Positions 36,122 through 46,683 of a stretch of 64,000 nt of DNA are shown here, piece by piece. Position numbers and translations under genes: made by a program. The notes beneath the pieces were generated by a model. The model ran no database searches. It was not told the origin of the DNA and saw only the letters and a program-made list of their open reading frames with translations. The DNA is from Microvirga lupini (GTDB lineage Bacteria; Pseudomonadota; Alphaproteobacteria; Rhizobiales; Beijerinckiaceae), in assembly GCF_014191055.1 (NCBI RefSeq), contig NZ_JACHWB010000001.1, positions 248,001-312,000 on the forward strand, given 5' to 3'. Positions within the stretch are counted from its first letter, which is position 1; every line of letters begins with the position of its first letter.

Positions 36122-36823
36122 TCACGAATCCGACACGGCGGCCGCGATCCTCGGCGCCAATGCGCTGTTGAGAATGTCGGCCGGTCGACCTGAAGCAACG
36201 ACCCTGCCGTCCGCGACGAACGCCATTTGATCCGCCACGTCGGCTGCATCCTCAGGGGTGTGGATCGTCATGAGGATGGTGACGGAACGCTTCCGTCGCA
36301 TCTCGTCGACGAGGAGGATCATGTCACGCCGCAGGGTCGGGTCGAGGCTGCTGAAGGGCTCGTCGAGCAGGATCAGCGGGCGGCCCGAAACGAGAGCGCG
36401 TGCCAGCGCCACGCGCTGGCGCTGACCGCCCGACATCTCGCCGGGCCTGCGGGAGCCGAAGCCTTCAAGGCCCACGGCTTCCAGGGTTTCCTCGATGAGC
36501 CGCTTTTCATCATCGGTTAGGCGCAGCGAAGGCCGCAAGCCCAGCCCGACATTCTGTGCCACGTTCAAGTGTGGAAACAGGTTGTGATCCTGGAACACGA
36601 TGGCGACGGGCCGCTTGGCCGGGGCGAGCGGCAGAAGATCCTGGCCTTGGAACGTCAGCGCGCCGCTCTGCGGCGTCTCGAACCCGGCGATCATGTGCAG
36701 CAGGGTGGTCTTGCCGCCCCCGGACGGACCGATGACGGCGCACAGGTTCCCCGCTTTCACCGACAGCGAGTAATCGGCCACGAAATCGGGCCAGGTCAGG
36801 CGGCAATTCTCAATGACCAGCAT
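36122..36823 (-). CDS. thiQ: Thiamine ABC transporter ATP-binding protein
   Basis: ATPase (233 aa) of the thiamine/TPP importer. Walker [11 protein letters not shown]-loop [17 protein letters not shown], signature [15 protein letters not shown] and Walker [13 protein letters not shown]; compact size without a C-terminal TOBE domain matches ThiQ. Start ATG 36823 begins [11 protein letters not shown] as in homologues and overlaps the end of thiP by 14 bases. Last gene of the TPP-riboswitch-controlled thiBPQ operon. Confidence 0.93.
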   Translation of the reverse strand: MLVIENCRLTWPDFVADYSLSVKAGNLCAVIGPSGGGKTTLLHMIAGFETPQSGALTFQGQDLLPLAPAKRPVAIVFQDHNLFPHLNVAQNVGLGLRPSLRLTDDEKRLIEETLEAVGLEGFGSRRPGEMSGGQRQRVALARALVSGRPLILLDEPFSSLDPTLRRDMILLVDEMRRKRSVTILMTIHTPEDAADVADQMAFVADGRVVASGRPADILNSALAPRIAAAVSDS

Positions 36824-38387
36824 GGGACAGGCGACCTGAAGCATGAGCGAGAAGAAAGGCCACGAGAACGATGACGAGGCCGATGGCCGATGCCTCGTCC
36901 AGCCGGTAGGCGCCAAGACGCTCGTAGAGGAGATAGGGCAGCGTCACCAGTTCCGTGCCGCCGAACAGCGCGATGATGCCGAAATCGCCGAACGACAGGG
37001 CCATGGCCAGCGCAAAGCCTGCTGCAAGCGGGCGCCTGAGCACGGGCCAATCCATGATCGCCAGCTTCGCCCATCCGGTAACGCCCAGAGAGGCCGCCAC
37101 CCGGCCATAGCGTTCCTCGACGGTGAGCAGATGCGGCGCGACGAACCGATAGGCGAACGGCACGGCAGCCAGCCCGTTGATGAGCGGCAGGAGGATGAGA
37201 CCGGCGGACGATGGATCCCCGAAGCGTTGGATCAGCAGGAACAGGCCCGCCGTGAGGGCAAAGGGAGGAACAGCCAGGAGCGTATCCGGTAGAAAGTCAT
37301 AGAAGGCTGCCATGCGCGGCGAACGCAGGACGAGACGCCTGCGCCGTGCCGCGGAGGCGAGCGCAAGAGCGAGCAGGCAGGCGATCACGGCCGCTGCGGC
37401 GGCGATGGTCAAGCTCGTGAGGAGGGCCTGGAGAAGGTCCGCTTCCAGAATATCGGGAATGTTGCGAAGGCCCGTCAGAACGCTGACTGCGAGCGGCGCG
37501 ATGAACAGGGCCGCGATAGCGAGCACAAGGGCATCCAAGGATTTCAGGCGGCGATTGTCCGCATCGGGCCGGCGGACGAGGCTGCGAATGGTGTGCCCGA
37601 CAGGCGGACGCGTGAAGGCCCAATGCAGGAGCGCCGTCATCGAGAGGCAGATCACGAGCTGAATCAACGCCAGCCAGGCGACACGGCCGAAATCGAGATC
37701 GATCTTGAGCGCCTCATAGATCGCCACTTCGAGCGTGGACCGGCTCGGTCCGCCGCCCAGCGCCAACACGATCGCAAAGCTCTTGAAGCACATGAGAAAG
37801 ATCAGGCCCGCGATGCCGGGCAGCTCAGTGCGCAGCACGGGCCAGTCGAGGTGGCGGAAAATCTGTGCCGGCGTGAAACCGAAGGCGGTGGCGAGACGCC
37901 AGTGCTCGGCGGGGATCTGATTCAAGCCGTCCAGCGTAATGCGCGCCACGAACGGAGCATTCAGGAAGACGTGGGCGATGAGAATACCCGGGTAACCGAA
38001 GATGCTGAAGCCGTCATTCCAGCCGAGGAAAGCGAGCCCTTCGGCAAGCCATCCGCTCCGTCCATACACGGCAAAGACGGCGAAGACCGCCACAATGGTC
38101 GGCATCACCATCGTGGTGCTCAGGGCCGCCAGAACGATGCTTCGGCCCAGGAACGAGCGGCGCACAAGGGCCAGCGCCAGACCGATCCCGAGGGCGAGGG
38201 ACAGAACGGTCGAGAGTGTAGCCTGGATGATCGAAAAGGCGAGCACGCGACCGAGATAGGGGCCGATGGAGAAAAGTGTCGGCGTTCCTCCATCGAAGGT
38301 GGCAAGCGCGATGAAGCCGCCCGCAACCAAAGCCAGAATGGCAAAGGCCACCAGGGTTCCGGGATGGGGCAGCCTCAAGGTCAGCAT
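36810..38387 (-). CDS. thiP: Thiamine ABC transporter permease
   Basis: Fused double permease (525 aa; E. coli ThiP 536) with about twelve transmembrane helices and two EAA loops, the first at PAEHWRLATAFGFTPAQIFR. The double length is typical of ThiP, which serves as both permease halves. Six bases separate it from thiB, and it overlaps thiQ. Confidence 0.93.
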   Translation of the reverse strand: MLTLRLPHPGTLVAFAILALVAGGFIALATFDGGTPTLFSIGPYLGRVLAFSIIQATLSTVLSLALGIGLALALVRRSFLGRSIVLAALSTTMVMPTIVAVFAVFAVYGRSGWLAEGLAFLGWNDGFSIFGYPGILIAHVFLNAPFVARITLDGLNQIPAEHWRLATAFGFTPAQIFRHLDWPVLRTELPGIAGLIFLMCFKSFAIVLALGGGPSRSTLEVAIYEALKIDLDFGRVAWLALIQLVICLSMTALLHWAFTRPPVGHTIRSLVRRPDADNRRLKSLDALVLAIAALFIAPLAVSVLTGLRNIPDILEADLLQALLTSLTIAAAAAVIACLLALALASAARRRRLVLRSPRMAAFYDFLPDTLLAVPPFALTAGLFLLIQRFGDPSSAGLILLPLINGLAAVPFAYRFVAPHLLTVEERYGRVAASLGVTGWAKLAIMDWPVLRRPLAAGFALAMALSFGDFGIIALFGGTELVTLPYLLYERLGAYRLDEASAIGLVIVLVAFLLAHASGRLSHAGH

Positions 38388-38393
38388 GAGCGA

Positions 38394-39398
38394 TCAGCGC
38401 GCCGTGGCGTTGAGCCAGGCATCCGTGAAGGCACGGCGGTTCTGCTGCACCTCCTCCGGCGTGAAGAGGAGCGCTTGGCTCGGCTCGATCATGCCTTTGA
38501 GGGCTGCCGGGGTGCCGGAGGGCGGGTTCTTCGCCGGATACATCCAGTTGGTCTCCGGGATCGTCGTCTGAAACGGCTCGCTGAGCACGAAGGCCATGAA
38601 CTGCTTGGCGAGTTCCGGCTGCTTCGTCGTGCGGGTCATGCCGGCGAGCTCCACGTGAAGGTAATGCCCCTCCGTGAAGGCGGCGGCCTTGTAGTTGTCC
38701 TTCTTCTCCGCGACGATGTGATAGGCAGGCGATGTGGTGTAGGACATCACCATGTCGGCTTCGCCCTTCATGAAAAGACCGTAGGCTTCCGACCAGCCCT
38801 TGGTGAAGGTGACGATGCGGGGCTTGAGCTTGCCCCAGGCCTCGCCGGCCTTCTCGCCGTAGACCTTCTGCATCCAGAGCAGGAGGCCGAGGCCCGGCGC
38901 GCTGGTGCGGGGATCCTGCAGCACCACCTTGGGGCCGTTGGGATTGTCGACCAGTTCCTTCAGGCTCTTCGGCGGGTTGGGCAGCTTGTTGGCGTCATAC
39001 ACGAACGCGTAGTAGCCCCAGTCGAAAGGAATGAAAGTGTCATCCTTCCATTCGATCGGGAGCGACAGATCCTTCACATCGGTGCCGTGTGGAGCGAAGA
39101 GGTTGAGAGTTTTCGCTTCCGCCATAAGGTTCATGTCAAGGCCTACGACGGCATCCGCCTTGGTGTTCTGGCCTTCGAGGCGCAACCGCCCGAGCAGGCT
39201 GCCAGCATCTTCGGCGGTGACCCAGGTGAGGTCGCAGTTGCATGTCGCCTCGAAGCGCTCCTCGATGGTCTTGGCCGGGCCGTATTTCCCAGCGAACGAG
39301 TTGTAGGTGTAGACGGTGAGCGTCGGCTTGGTCTGAGCCTGGGCGAGGCCCGTAGCGAGACCGAGCGAGGCGAGGGTGAGAAGCAGTCGGCGTAACAT
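38394..39398 (-). CDS. thiB: Thiamine ABC transporter substrate-binding protein
   Basis: Periplasmic thiamine/TPP-binding protein (334 aa). Signal peptide at 1-22 (LLLTLASLGLATGLAQA-Q), then PTLTVYTYNSFAGKYGPAKT, the standard ThiB N-terminus, and later DWGYYAFVYD and the C-terminal NWMYPA segment. Start ATG 39398 is taken; two upstream in-frame ATGs (39419, 39458) would precede the signal peptide. A TPP riboswitch lies 83 bases upstream, so the operon is shut off by intracellular TPP. Confidence 0.94.
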   Translation of the reverse strand: MLRRLLLTLASLGLATGLAQAQTKPTLTVYTYNSFAGKYGPAKTIEERFEATCNCDLTWVTAEDAGSLLGRLRLEGQNTKADAVVGLDMNLMAEAKTLNLFAPHGTDVKDLSLPIEWKDDTFIPFDWGYYAFVYDANKLPNPPKSLKELVDNPNGPKVVLQDPRTSAPGLGLLLWMQKVYGEKAGEAWGKLKPRIVTFTKGWSEAYGLFMKGEADMVMSYTTSPAYHIVAEKKDNYKAAAFTEGHYLHVELAGMTRTTKQPELAKQFMAFVLSEPFQTTIPETNWMYPAKNPPSGTPAALKGMIEPSQALLFTPEEVQQNRRAFTDAWLNATAR

Positions 39399-39480
39399 CT
39401 TAAGGGCGCTCCCATGCATGAGGCAGGCCGGACTGGCGGCGCAAATTGCACGGGGCATAGCTTTTCTGGCGATGTCGCAT

Positions 39481-39570
39481 GCTCATTCCCTCCGCCGGCA
39501 TGACCCGGATCAGGTTCGACGGGTCGGTGGCCTGGCCACCTCTCAGCCCTGAATGGGCTCCCCGTGAGAC
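39481..39570 (-). promoter_or_regulatory. TPP riboswitch (THI element) upstream of thiBPQ
   Basis: On the minus strand the region reads CACGGGGAGCCC, then GGGCTGAGAGGTGGCC, ACCCGTCGAACCTGATCCGG and GTCATGCCGGCGGAGGGA. These are the invariant THI-element blocks, including the CTGAGA pyrimidine-sensor bulge and the ACCTGATC/CGGAGGGA pyrophosphate-side blocks. It binds thiamine pyrophosphate and represses thiBPQ. Confidence 0.96.
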
Positions 39571-39621
39571 GCTTTGCTTCTAGAACAGATCAGAGGCGGC
39601 TACAAGTCGCCCCTGTTGACA

Positions 39622-41967
39622 TCACTTCCGGCTGCCCTTGTCCTTGCCGCCGGCTATGGCCGCCCGGCGCAGGGCATCCGCCAGAGCGCCGCCCGAGGCG
39701 GGGGCCTGTGACGCGGGCTTCCTCTCGTTCTGCTGACGGTGCTTCTGGAAGGCCCCCCGGTTGTCGTCCTGCCGCCCCGGAGCCCGCTTCTCGGCCGGAT
39801 CGCTCATCCGCATGGTGAGGGAGATGCGCTTGCGGGGAATGTCGACCTCGAGCACCTTCACCTTCACGATGTCGCCCGGCTTCACCACTGTGCGCGGATC
39901 CTTCACGAAGGTGTCGGCGAGCGCCGAGATGTGCACCAGCCCGTCCTGGTGCACGCCCACATCCACGAAGGCCCCGAAGGCCGCCACGTTGGTGACAACG
40001 CCTTCCAGCATCATGCCGGGTTTCAGGTCGCTGATCTTCTCCACACCTTCCATGAAGGTGGCGGTCTTGAACTCGGGGCGCGGATCGCGGCCGGGCTTTT
40101 CCAGCTCGCTCAGGATGTCCTTGACGGTCGGCACGCCGAACTTCTCGTCCGTGAAGTTCTGCGGGTTGAGCTTCTTCAGGACAGTGCCGTTGCCGATCAC
40201 CACCTTGATATCGCTTTTTGTGGCTTCCAGGATGCGGCGCACTACCGGATAGGCTTCCGGATGAACGCCCGAGGCATCGAGCGGATCGTCCCCATTCGGG
40301 ATGCGCAGGAAGCCCGCCGCCTGCTCGAAGGTCTTCGGACCAAGCCCCGAGACCTTGGTCAGCGCCTTGCGGGTCTTGAAAGGTCCGTTGGCATCGCGGT
40401 GAGAGACGATGTTCTGCGCCACCCAGTCGCCGAGGCCCGACACGCGGGCAAGCAGCGGGGCGGAGGCTGTGTTGAGATCGACACCGACGGCGTTCACGCA
40501 ATCCTCCACCACCGCGTCGAGGGAGCGCGAGAGCTTGTACTCGGCGAGATCGTGCTGGTACTGGCCGACGCCGATGGATTTCGGGTCGATCTTGACGAGT
40601 TCGGCGAGCGGATCCTGCAGGCGGCGGGCGATGGAGACGGCGCCGCGCAGGGATACGTCGAGGTCCGGCAGCTCCTGGCTGGCAAAGGCCGAGGCGGAAT
40701 AGACGGAGGCGCCTGCTTCCGAGACCATGATCTTGGTCAGCGTCAGATCCGGGTGCTTCGACACCAGTTCGGCCGCGAGCTTGTCGGTCTCCCGGGAGGC
40801 CGTGCCGTTACCGATGGCGATGAGCTCGACGCGGTGCACGCGGCAGAGCCGCGCCAGCGTTGCGACGGACTCATCCCATTGGCGCTTCGGCTCGTGCGGG
40901 TAGATGGTATCCGTTGCCACGACCTTGCCGGTTGAATCCACCACCGCGACCTTCACGCCGGTGCGATAGCCTGGATCGAGACCCAAGGTCGGACGCGCGC
41001 CGGCGGGGGCCGCGAGCAGCAGGTCGCGCAGGTTGCCGGCGAAGACCTTCACGGCCTCGTCCTCGGCGAGCTGCCAGAGCTTCATCTTCATGTCGAGCTC
41101 GATGGAGAAGCGCAGCTTCGTCCGCCAGGCCCAGCGCACCGTGTCGAGCAGCCACCTGTCGCCGGGGCGTCCCTGATCGGTGATGTTGAAGGCAAGCGCG
41201 ACACGGCCCTCGTAGCGACTGACATAGCCCGGCTCGGCAGCGTCCTTATCCTCTTCCATGCGCAGGTCGAGGATCTCCTCCTTTTCGCCGCGGAAGAGCG
41301 CAAGGATGCGGTGGGAGGGCAGCTTGGGCAAAGGCTCGGCGAAGTCGAAATAATCGGAAAACTTCGCTCCGTCATTCTGCTTGCCGTCGCGCACCTTGGA
41401 GGTGAGGCTGCCGCGCTCCCAGTAGATGTCGCGCAGGGCACCCAGAAGTTCGGCGTTCTCGGCAAAGCGCTCGACCAGAATGGACCGCGCGCCTTCGAGC
41501 GCTGCCTCTGGAGTGGCAACCTCTTTTTCGGCATTCACGAAGTCGGCGGCAGCCTCCTTCGGATCGCGGGTCGGCTCGTTCAGGAGCAGGTCGGCCAGGG
41601 GCTCCAGGCCGGCTTCCTTGGCGATCTGAGCCTTGGTGCGGCGCTTCGGCTTGTAGGGAAGATAAAGATCTTCGAGCCGCGCCTTCGTGTCGGCGGTGTT
41701 GATCTGGAGCGCCAGCTCGTCGGTGAGCTTGCCCTGCTCGCGGATGCTGTCGAGGATCGTCTTGCGGCGGCTCTCCAGCTCGCGCAGGTAGCTCAGGCGC
41801 TCTTCCAGGGTGCGCAGCTGGGCATCATCCAGGGTGCCGGTGACTTCCTTGCGGTAGCGCGCGATGAAGGGCACGGTCGAACCGCCGTCGAGGAGATCGA
41901 TGGCCGCCTTGACCTGCCATTCCTGAACATTCAGTTCGTCCGCAATGCGCTGACCGATGGATAGCAT
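39622..41967 (-). CDS. tex: Transcription accessory protein Tex (S1 RNA-binding)
   Basis: Tex/YhgF protein (781 aa; E. coli 773). Domains in order: helical Tex N-terminus beginning [20 protein letters not shown], a YqgF/RuvC-like domain ([18 protein letters not shown]), helix-hairpin-helix repeats ([20 protein letters not shown] and [12 protein letters not shown]) and a C-terminal S1 domain ([19 protein letters not shown]). Tex binds RNA and influences transcription; its precise role is not settled. The C-terminal tail after S1 is basic and glutamine/alanine-rich. It lies directly upstream of the thi riboswitch on the same strand. Confidence 0.95.
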   Translation of the reverse strand: MLSIGQRIADELNVQEWQVKAAIDLLDGGSTVPFIARYRKEVTGTLDDAQLRTLEERLSYLRELESRRKTILDSIREQGKLTDELALQINTADTKARLEDLYLPYKPKRRTKAQIAKEAGLEPLADLLLNEPTRDPKEAAADFVNAEKEVATPEAALEGARSILVERFAENAELLGALRDIYWERGSLTSKVRDGKQNDGAKFSDYFDFAEPLPKLPSHRILALFRGEKEEILDLRMEEDKDAAEPGYVSRYEGRVALAFNITDQGRPGDRWLLDTVRWAWRTKLRFSIELDMKMKLWQLAEDEAVKVFAGNLRDLLLAAPAGARPTLGLDPGYRTGVKVAVVDSTGKVVATDTIYPHEPKRQWDESVATLARLCRVHRVELIAIGNGTASRETDKLAAELVSKHPDLTLTKIMVSEAGASVYSASAFASQELPDLDVSLRGAVSIARRLQDPLAELVKIDPKSIGVGQYQHDLAEYKLSRSLDAVVEDCVNAVGVDLNTASAPLLARVSGLGDWVAQNIVSHRDANGPFKTRKALTKVSGLGPKTFEQAAGFLRIPNGDDPLDASGVHPEAYPVVRRILEATKSDIKVVIGNGTVLKKLNPQNFTDEKFGVPTVKDILSELEKPGRDPRPEFKTATFMEGVEKISDLKPGMMLEGVVTNVAAFGAFVDVGVHQDGLVHISALADTFVKDPRTVVKPGDIVKVKVLEVDIPRKRISLTMRMSDPAEKRAPGRQDDNRGAFQKHRQQNERKPASQAPASGGALADALRRAAIAGGKDKGSRK

Positions 41968-42148
41968 GAAAGTCTCCGAAAGGTTGAGGCGCGGCTTCTA
42001 CGGTGCAGCCCCCCTCCGGGTCAACGGCCCGTCCCCAGCACCGGGGTCGCAGTGCCGGAAGGGAAAGCGCTTTTTCCGCAATTTTGCTTGGCTCCGAAAG
42101 CCTTGGCGTATAGACCGTCCGGCCCTCTCGCGCGCTCCCGAGGTCTCC

Positions 42149-43459
42149 ATGCCCCCATCCCATGATTTTTCCATCGGCATCGATTTCGGCACCAGCAACA
42201 CGGTCGTGGCCATCGCGGGGCCGGATGGGCAGGTGGAGGCGCTGACCTTCGAGCATGGGGGCGAGAGCCTCAAGGTCTTTGTGACGGCGCTCTGCTTCTG
42301 GGACGAGCGCCACGGCAACGGCCTGCGCACCGAGGTCGAGGGCGGCCCCTGGGCCATCGAGCAGTTCCTAGAGGGTCTCCATGCCCATCGTTTCATTCAG
42401 TCCTTCAAGACCTTCGCGGCGAGCGCCACCTTCAAGGAGACCCGCATCTTCCGGGAGCGCTACGGCTTCGAGGACCTGCTCAGCGCCTTCCTGCGCACGC
42501 TTGCGCGCCATGGCGGCTCCCGGCTGGATTGGGGCGCGCGCAATGTGATCATCGGTCGGCCAGTCCAGTTCGCCGGCTACAACCCGGATGACGATCTCGC
42601 CATGCAGCGCTACCGGGCTGCCTTCGGCCGGCTCGGGACGGAGCATGCCCGCTATGTCTATGAGCCCGTGGGAGCCGCCTTCTTCTATGCGAAGCAGCTT
42701 GACCACGATGCGACCGTGCTCGTGGCCGATTTCGGCGGTGGCACCAGCGACTTTTCCGTCATGCGGTTCTCTAGAAAAGGCGGGGTGCTGCGGGCCGAAC
42801 CTCTGGGCCATGCGGGCATCGGGCTTGCGGGCGATGCCTTTGACTACCGGATCGTCGACCGGGTGGTCTCGCCTCGTCTCGGCAAGGGCGGGCTCTATCG
42901 CTCGATGGATAAAGTTCTCTCAATCCCGAACCACTACTATGCCAACTTCGCCCGCTGGAACCAGCTGGCGATGATGAAGGGCAGCGGGGATCTGAGGGAG
43001 CTGCGCGAACTGGCGAAGGTCGCACTCGAACCCGAGCCGCTCGAGAAGTTCATCGACATCGTCGAGTACGACCTGGGCTTTGCCCTTTATCGCGCCGTGT
43101 CCGCCGCGAAGGTGGATCTGTCGAACCGGGACGAGACGGAGTTCCGGTTTGAGGGCGAGGGCGTCGACATCCAGGCGCGGATCACCCGCGCCGAGTTCGA
43201 GGGCTGGATCGCCGAGGATGTCCAGCGAATCGCCGGCACGATCGATGAGGCGCTCGCCAAGGCCGGCGTGGAGCCGGAGCAGATCGAGCGCGTCTTCCTC
43301 ACAGGCGGCACGTCCTTCGTGCCCGCCATCCGGCGCCTGTTCGTGGAGCGCTTCGGCGAGAGTCGCCTGACCTCCGCCGATCAGTTCGAATCAATTGCCT
43401 ACGGCCTTGCCCTTATTGGCCAGACGGAGGAGCCAGGCCGCTGGGCTGTTGCCAATTAG
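42149..43459 (+). CDS. Hsp70-family protein (YegD-like)
   Basis: Actin-fold ATPase of 436 aa, close to E. coli YegD (450 aa) and lacking a full DnaK substrate-binding domain. Motifs: GIDFGTSNTVVAIAG (phosphate 1), YEPVGAAFFYAKQL (connect 1), VADFGGGTSDFSVM (phosphate 2) and VFLTGGTSFVPAIRR (adenosine). It probably acts as a non-canonical chaperone; the client is unknown. Start ATG 42149 is chosen because the phosphate-1 motif normally lies about ten residues from the N-terminus; the 64-residue extension from 41957 is rejected. Divergent from tex. Confidence 0.88.
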   Translation: MPPSHDFSIGIDFGTSNTVVAIAGPDGQVEALTFEHGGESLKVFVTALCFWDERHGNGLRTEVEGGPWAIEQFLEGLHAHRFIQSFKTFAASATFKETRIFRERYGFEDLLSAFLRTLARHGGSRLDWGARNVIIGRPVQFAGYNPDDDLAMQRYRAAFGRLGTEHARYVYEPVGAAFFYAKQLDHDATVLVADFGGGTSDFSVMRFSRKGGVLRAEPLGHAGIGLAGDAFDYRIVDRVVSPRLGKGGLYRSMDKVLSIPNHYYANFARWNQLAMMKGSGDLRELRELAKVALEPEPLEKFIDIVEYDLGFALYRAVSAAKVDLSNRDETEFRFEGEGVDIQARITRAEFEGWIAEDVQRIAGTIDEALAKAGVEPEQIERVFLTGGTSFVPAIRRLFVERFGESRLTSADQFESIAYGLALIGQTEEPGRWAVAN

Positions 43460-43548
43460 AGCGGAACTTAAAATAGAATTACGCTTGCGGGCTTGAGATA
43501 AGAGTTTTATTTCGCAGTGCAGCAAGCGCGCTGAAGCGAGAGCCTCCC

Positions 43549-46335
43549 ATGTCCCTGATCAATCCCGATGTCACGCCCGAGAAGGATTTCCCGCTTCGTG
43601 ATGACATCCGCCTCCTGGGGCGCCTTTTGGGCGATACGATCCGGGAGCAGGAGGGGGAGGCGGCTTACGAGATCGTGGAGCGCATTCGTCAGACTTCGAT
43701 CCGCTTTCATCGTGATGAGGACGACGCAGCTCGCCGTGAGCTTGAGACGATCCTGAACAGTCTGTCCCGCGGGCGTACGAATCAGATCATCCGCGCCTAC
43801 AGCTACTTCTCGCATCTGGCGAATATCGCCGAGGACCAGCACCACGTCCGGCGCTCGCGCGCCCATGCCATGGCCGGTGCCCATGCCATGACGGCCCCGG
43901 CTCCGCGGGAGGGCACGCTGGCGCGGGCTCTCAAGCTCGTGCAGGAGACCGGCATCAGCCAGGCGGCCCTGCAGGCCTTCTTCTCATCGGCCCTGGTCTG
44001 TCCCGTTCTGACGGCCCATCCAACCGAGGTGCGCCGCAAGAGCACCATCGATCGGGAGATGGAGATCTCGCAGATCCTGGCGCAGAGAGATCGTCAGGAT
44101 CTGACGCCGGAAGAGGAGGCCGTCTGCCAGGAGGCTTTACGTCGCGCAATCCTGACCCTGTGGCAGACGAGCATCCTGCGCCGCAACCGGCTGAAGGTGA
44201 TCGATGAGGTCAATAACGGCCTGTCCTATTACGACTACACCTTCTTCAAGGAGTTGCCGCGGGTCTACGCCTCGTTGGAGGATCAGCTTGCGGCGATCGA
44301 TCCTGTTTGGGAAACCACCGAACTTCCTTCTTTCCTGCGCATGGGCAGCTGGATCGGCGGTGACCGGGACGGCAATCCTTTTGTAACAGCGGATGCCCTG
44401 CGTCAGGCCCTGCTGCTTCAAAGCAAGCATGCGCTCGCCTTCTACCTGGAGGAACTGCATTGCCTCGGGGCCGAGCTGTCGCTGGACGGCCGCTACGTGA
44501 ATGTGTCCGATGAGGTGCAGGAGCTCGCCAAGACATCACCGGATGCGTCGCCCCACCGTCAGGACGAGCCCTATCGCCGCGCGATTTCGGGCATGTATGC
44601 ACGCCTTGCCGCCACGGCCGCCGCGCTCGGCCATGGCGACATCGCCCGTCATGCGGTTGGCGATGCACCGGCTTATTCAGGTGTCGCGGAATTTGCAGGG
44701 GACCTGTCGATTCTTCATCGCTCGCTGCTGTCGAACGGATCGGGATCCCTGTCGCGCGGGCGCCTGCGCAAATTGCGCCGGGCTGTCGACGTGTTCGGCT
44801 TTCATCTCGCAAGCCTCGACATGCGACAGAATTCCGACGTGCACCAGCGTGTCGTGGCAGAGCTGTTCGAAAAAGCGATGCCTGGCACGGGTTATGAAGC
44901 CCTGTCGGAGGAGAAGCGTGTCGCGTTGCTCCTGGAAGAGCTCAGGACGCCAAGGCCTTTGACCTCACCCTATCTCGACTATTCGGCCGAGACGTCATCG
45001 GAGCTTGCCATCGTTCATGAAGCCGCCGAGGCGCATCGCCGCTACGGTCGCGCGGCTGTGCCGAATTACGTGATCTCGAAGGCGAGCGATCCGTCCGATA
45101 TCCTGGAGGTGGCCCTGCTCCTCAAGGAGGCAGGCCTGCTGCGCCCGCGCGAAGGCGAGATGCATGTCAACATCATTCCGCTTTTCGAGACGATTGGCGA
45201 CCTGCGCCATTGCAGCCATGTCATGGACGCCCTCTTCGCGCTGCCCGAGTACATGCGATTGCTGCGCAGCCGCGGGCAGGCGCAAGAGGTGATGCTCGGC
45301 TATTCCGACAGCAATAAGGATGGCGGGTTTCTCACCTCCGGCTGGGAACTCTACAAGGCCGAGATCGAGCTGGTCGATGTCTTCAAGCGCCATGGCGTGG
45401 CCCTTCGCCTGTTCCATGGCCGCGGCGGATCGGTCGGCCGCGGCGGAGGCCCGAGCTATCAGGCGATCCTCGCGCAGCCTGGTGGGGCCGTGCAGGGCGC
45501 TATTCGCATCACGGAACAGGGCGAGGTGATCGCGGGCAAATACTCGAACCCCGACCTCGGGCGTCGCAATCTCGAGATTCTTGCGGCCGCAACCTTAGAG
45601 GCCTCCCTGCTGCATTCCGGCCAGCCTGCGCCGCGCGATGAATATATGAAGGCCATGGAGGAGCTCTCCAACAGCGCCTTCACGGCCTATCGCGCGCTCG
45701 TCTACGAGACTGAGGGGTTCGAGCGCTATTTCTGGGAATCCACCGTCATTGGAGAGATCGCCAATTTGAACATCGGCAGCCGGCCGGCCTCGCGCACGAA
45801 TTCCCGGCGTATCGAGGATCTGCGGGCCATTCCCTGGGTGTTCGGCTGGGCGCAGTGCCGCCTGATGCTGCCGGGCTGGTACGGGTTCGGCTCGGCCGTG
45901 AATGCCTGGCTGGAGAAGAACCCTGATACCGGTCTCGCCCTGTTGCAGGAAATGTATCGCGAATGGCCTTTCTTCCAGGCGCTGCTCTCGAACATGGACA
46001 TGGTGCTGGCCAAGAGCAACATCGCCATCGCGTCCCGTTATGCGAACCTTGTCGAGGACGAGGCCCTGCGCAACGCCATCTTCCCGCGCCTGCGGCACGA
46101 ATGGGAGGATTCGATCAAACAATTGCTGGCCATCATGCAGCAGCAATCGCTGCTCGACAGCAACCCGCTGCTCGCGCGCTCTATCCGCAACCGCTTCCCC
46201 TATCTCGATCCGCTGAACCACCTGCAGATCGAACTCCTGAAGCGCCACCGTTCCGGTGATGCGGATGAGCAGGTGGTGCAGGGCATTCACCTGTCCATCA
46301 ACGGCATCGCGGCAGGCCTGCGCAATAGCGGCTAA
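43549..46335 (+). CDS. ppc: Phosphoenolpyruvate carboxylase
   Basis: Anaplerotic enzyme (928 aa) converting phosphoenolpyruvate and bicarbonate to oxaloacetate. Active-site motifs: [17 protein letters not shown] (catalytic His), [44 protein letters not shown] and [20 protein letters not shown]; the C-terminus [11 protein letters not shown] matches the conserved NTG-like end. Full-length and intact. It starts [20 protein letters not shown]. In methylotrophic relatives it feeds C3 to C4 assimilation; here the role is general anaplerosis unless C1 genes are shown elsewhere. Confidence 0.96.
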   Translation: MSLINPDVTPEKDFPLRDDIRLLGRLLGDTIREQEGEAAYEIVERIRQTSIRFHRDEDDAARRELETILNSLSRGRTNQIIRAYSYFSHLANIAEDQHHVRRSRAHAMAGAHAMTAPAPREGTLARALKLVQETGISQAALQAFFSSALVCPVLTAHPTEVRRKSTIDREMEISQILAQRDRQDLTPEEEAVCQEALRRAILTLWQTSILRRNRLKVIDEVNNGLSYYDYTFFKELPRVYASLEDQLAAIDPVWETTELPSFLRMGSWIGGDRDGNPFVTADALRQALLLQSKHALAFYLEELHCLGAELSLDGRYVNVSDEVQELAKTSPDASPHRQDEPYRRAISGMYARLAATAAALGHGDIARHAVGDAPAYSGVAEFAGDLSILHRSLLSNGSGSLSRGRLRKLRRAVDVFGFHLASLDMRQNSDVHQRVVAELFEKAMPGTGYEALSEEKRVALLLEELRTPRPLTSPYLDYSAETSSELAIVHEAAEAHRRYGRAAVPNYVISKASDPSDILEVALLLKEAGLLRPREGEMHVNIIPLFETIGDLRHCSHVMDALFALPEYMRLLRSRGQAQEVMLGYSDSNKDGGFLTSGWELYKAEIELVDVFKRHGVALRLFHGRGGSVGRGGGPSYQAILAQPGGAVQGAIRITEQGEVIAGKYSNPDLGRRNLEILAAATLEASLLHSGQPAPRDEYMKAMEELSNSAFTAYRALVYETEGFERYFWESTVIGEIANLNIGSRPASRTNSRRIEDLRAIPWVFGWAQCRLMLPGWYGFGSAVNAWLEKNPDTGLALLQEMYREWPFFQALLSNMDMVLAKSNIAIASRYANLVEDEALRNAIFPRLRHEWEDSIKQLLAIMQQQSLLDSNPLLARSIRNRFPYLDPLNHLQIELLKRHRSGDADEQVVQGIHLSINGIAAGLRNSG

Positions 46336-46354
46336 ATGCCCGCAACAGAATTGC

Positions 46355-46379
46355 GGAACTTGACCTCTCCGGTTTGGTT
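46355..46379 (+). promoter_or_regulatory. Weak candidate EcfG-type stress promoter
   Basis: GGAAC (46355-46359), a 16-base spacer and GGTT (46376-46379), one mismatch from the alphaproteobacterial general-stress consensus GGAAC-N16/17-CGTT, about 50 bases upstream of the 55-aa gene. Confidence 0.25.
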
Positions 46380-46429
46380 GAACGTCAAGTGGATGCATCC
46401 CCATAGCATCCGTTTAGAAGGAGAGCACC

Positions 46430-46597
46430 ATGTCGCGCGGTGACAAATCTGCCTATACGGACAAGCAAAAGCGCAAGGCCGAGCATATCGAGGAGGGCTA
46501 CGAGAGCCGTGGCGTCTCTGAGAAGGAGGCAGAGCGGCGTGCCTGGGCCACTGTCAACAAGCAGGACGGCGGCGGCAAGAAAGGTGGGCACAAATAA
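46430..46597 (+). CDS. Small hydrophilic protein (often labelled plasmid stabilization protein)
   Basis: A 55-residue, highly charged protein beginning MSRGDKSAYTDKQKRKAEHI and ending in a Gly/Lys-rich tail, with a central GVSEKEAERRAWATVNKQ segment. Proteins of this type are widespread in Hyphomicrobiales, where databases carry the label plasmid stabilization protein, but no function is established and no toxin partner is adjacent. AAGGAGAG lies six bases before the ATG, a strong ribosome site. A weak EcfG-like promoter precedes it. Confidence 0.8.
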   Translation: MSRGDKSAYTDKQKRKAEHIEEGYESRGVSEKEAERRAWATVNKQDGGGKKGGHK

Positions 46598-46683
46598 AGA
46601 TCGTGTGGCGGCCGCAGCTAAGGTAGTGCGCCGGGCAGCAAGCAGGTGTATGAGGGTCCCCTGACCTTTTGCCAAGCTCTGCC

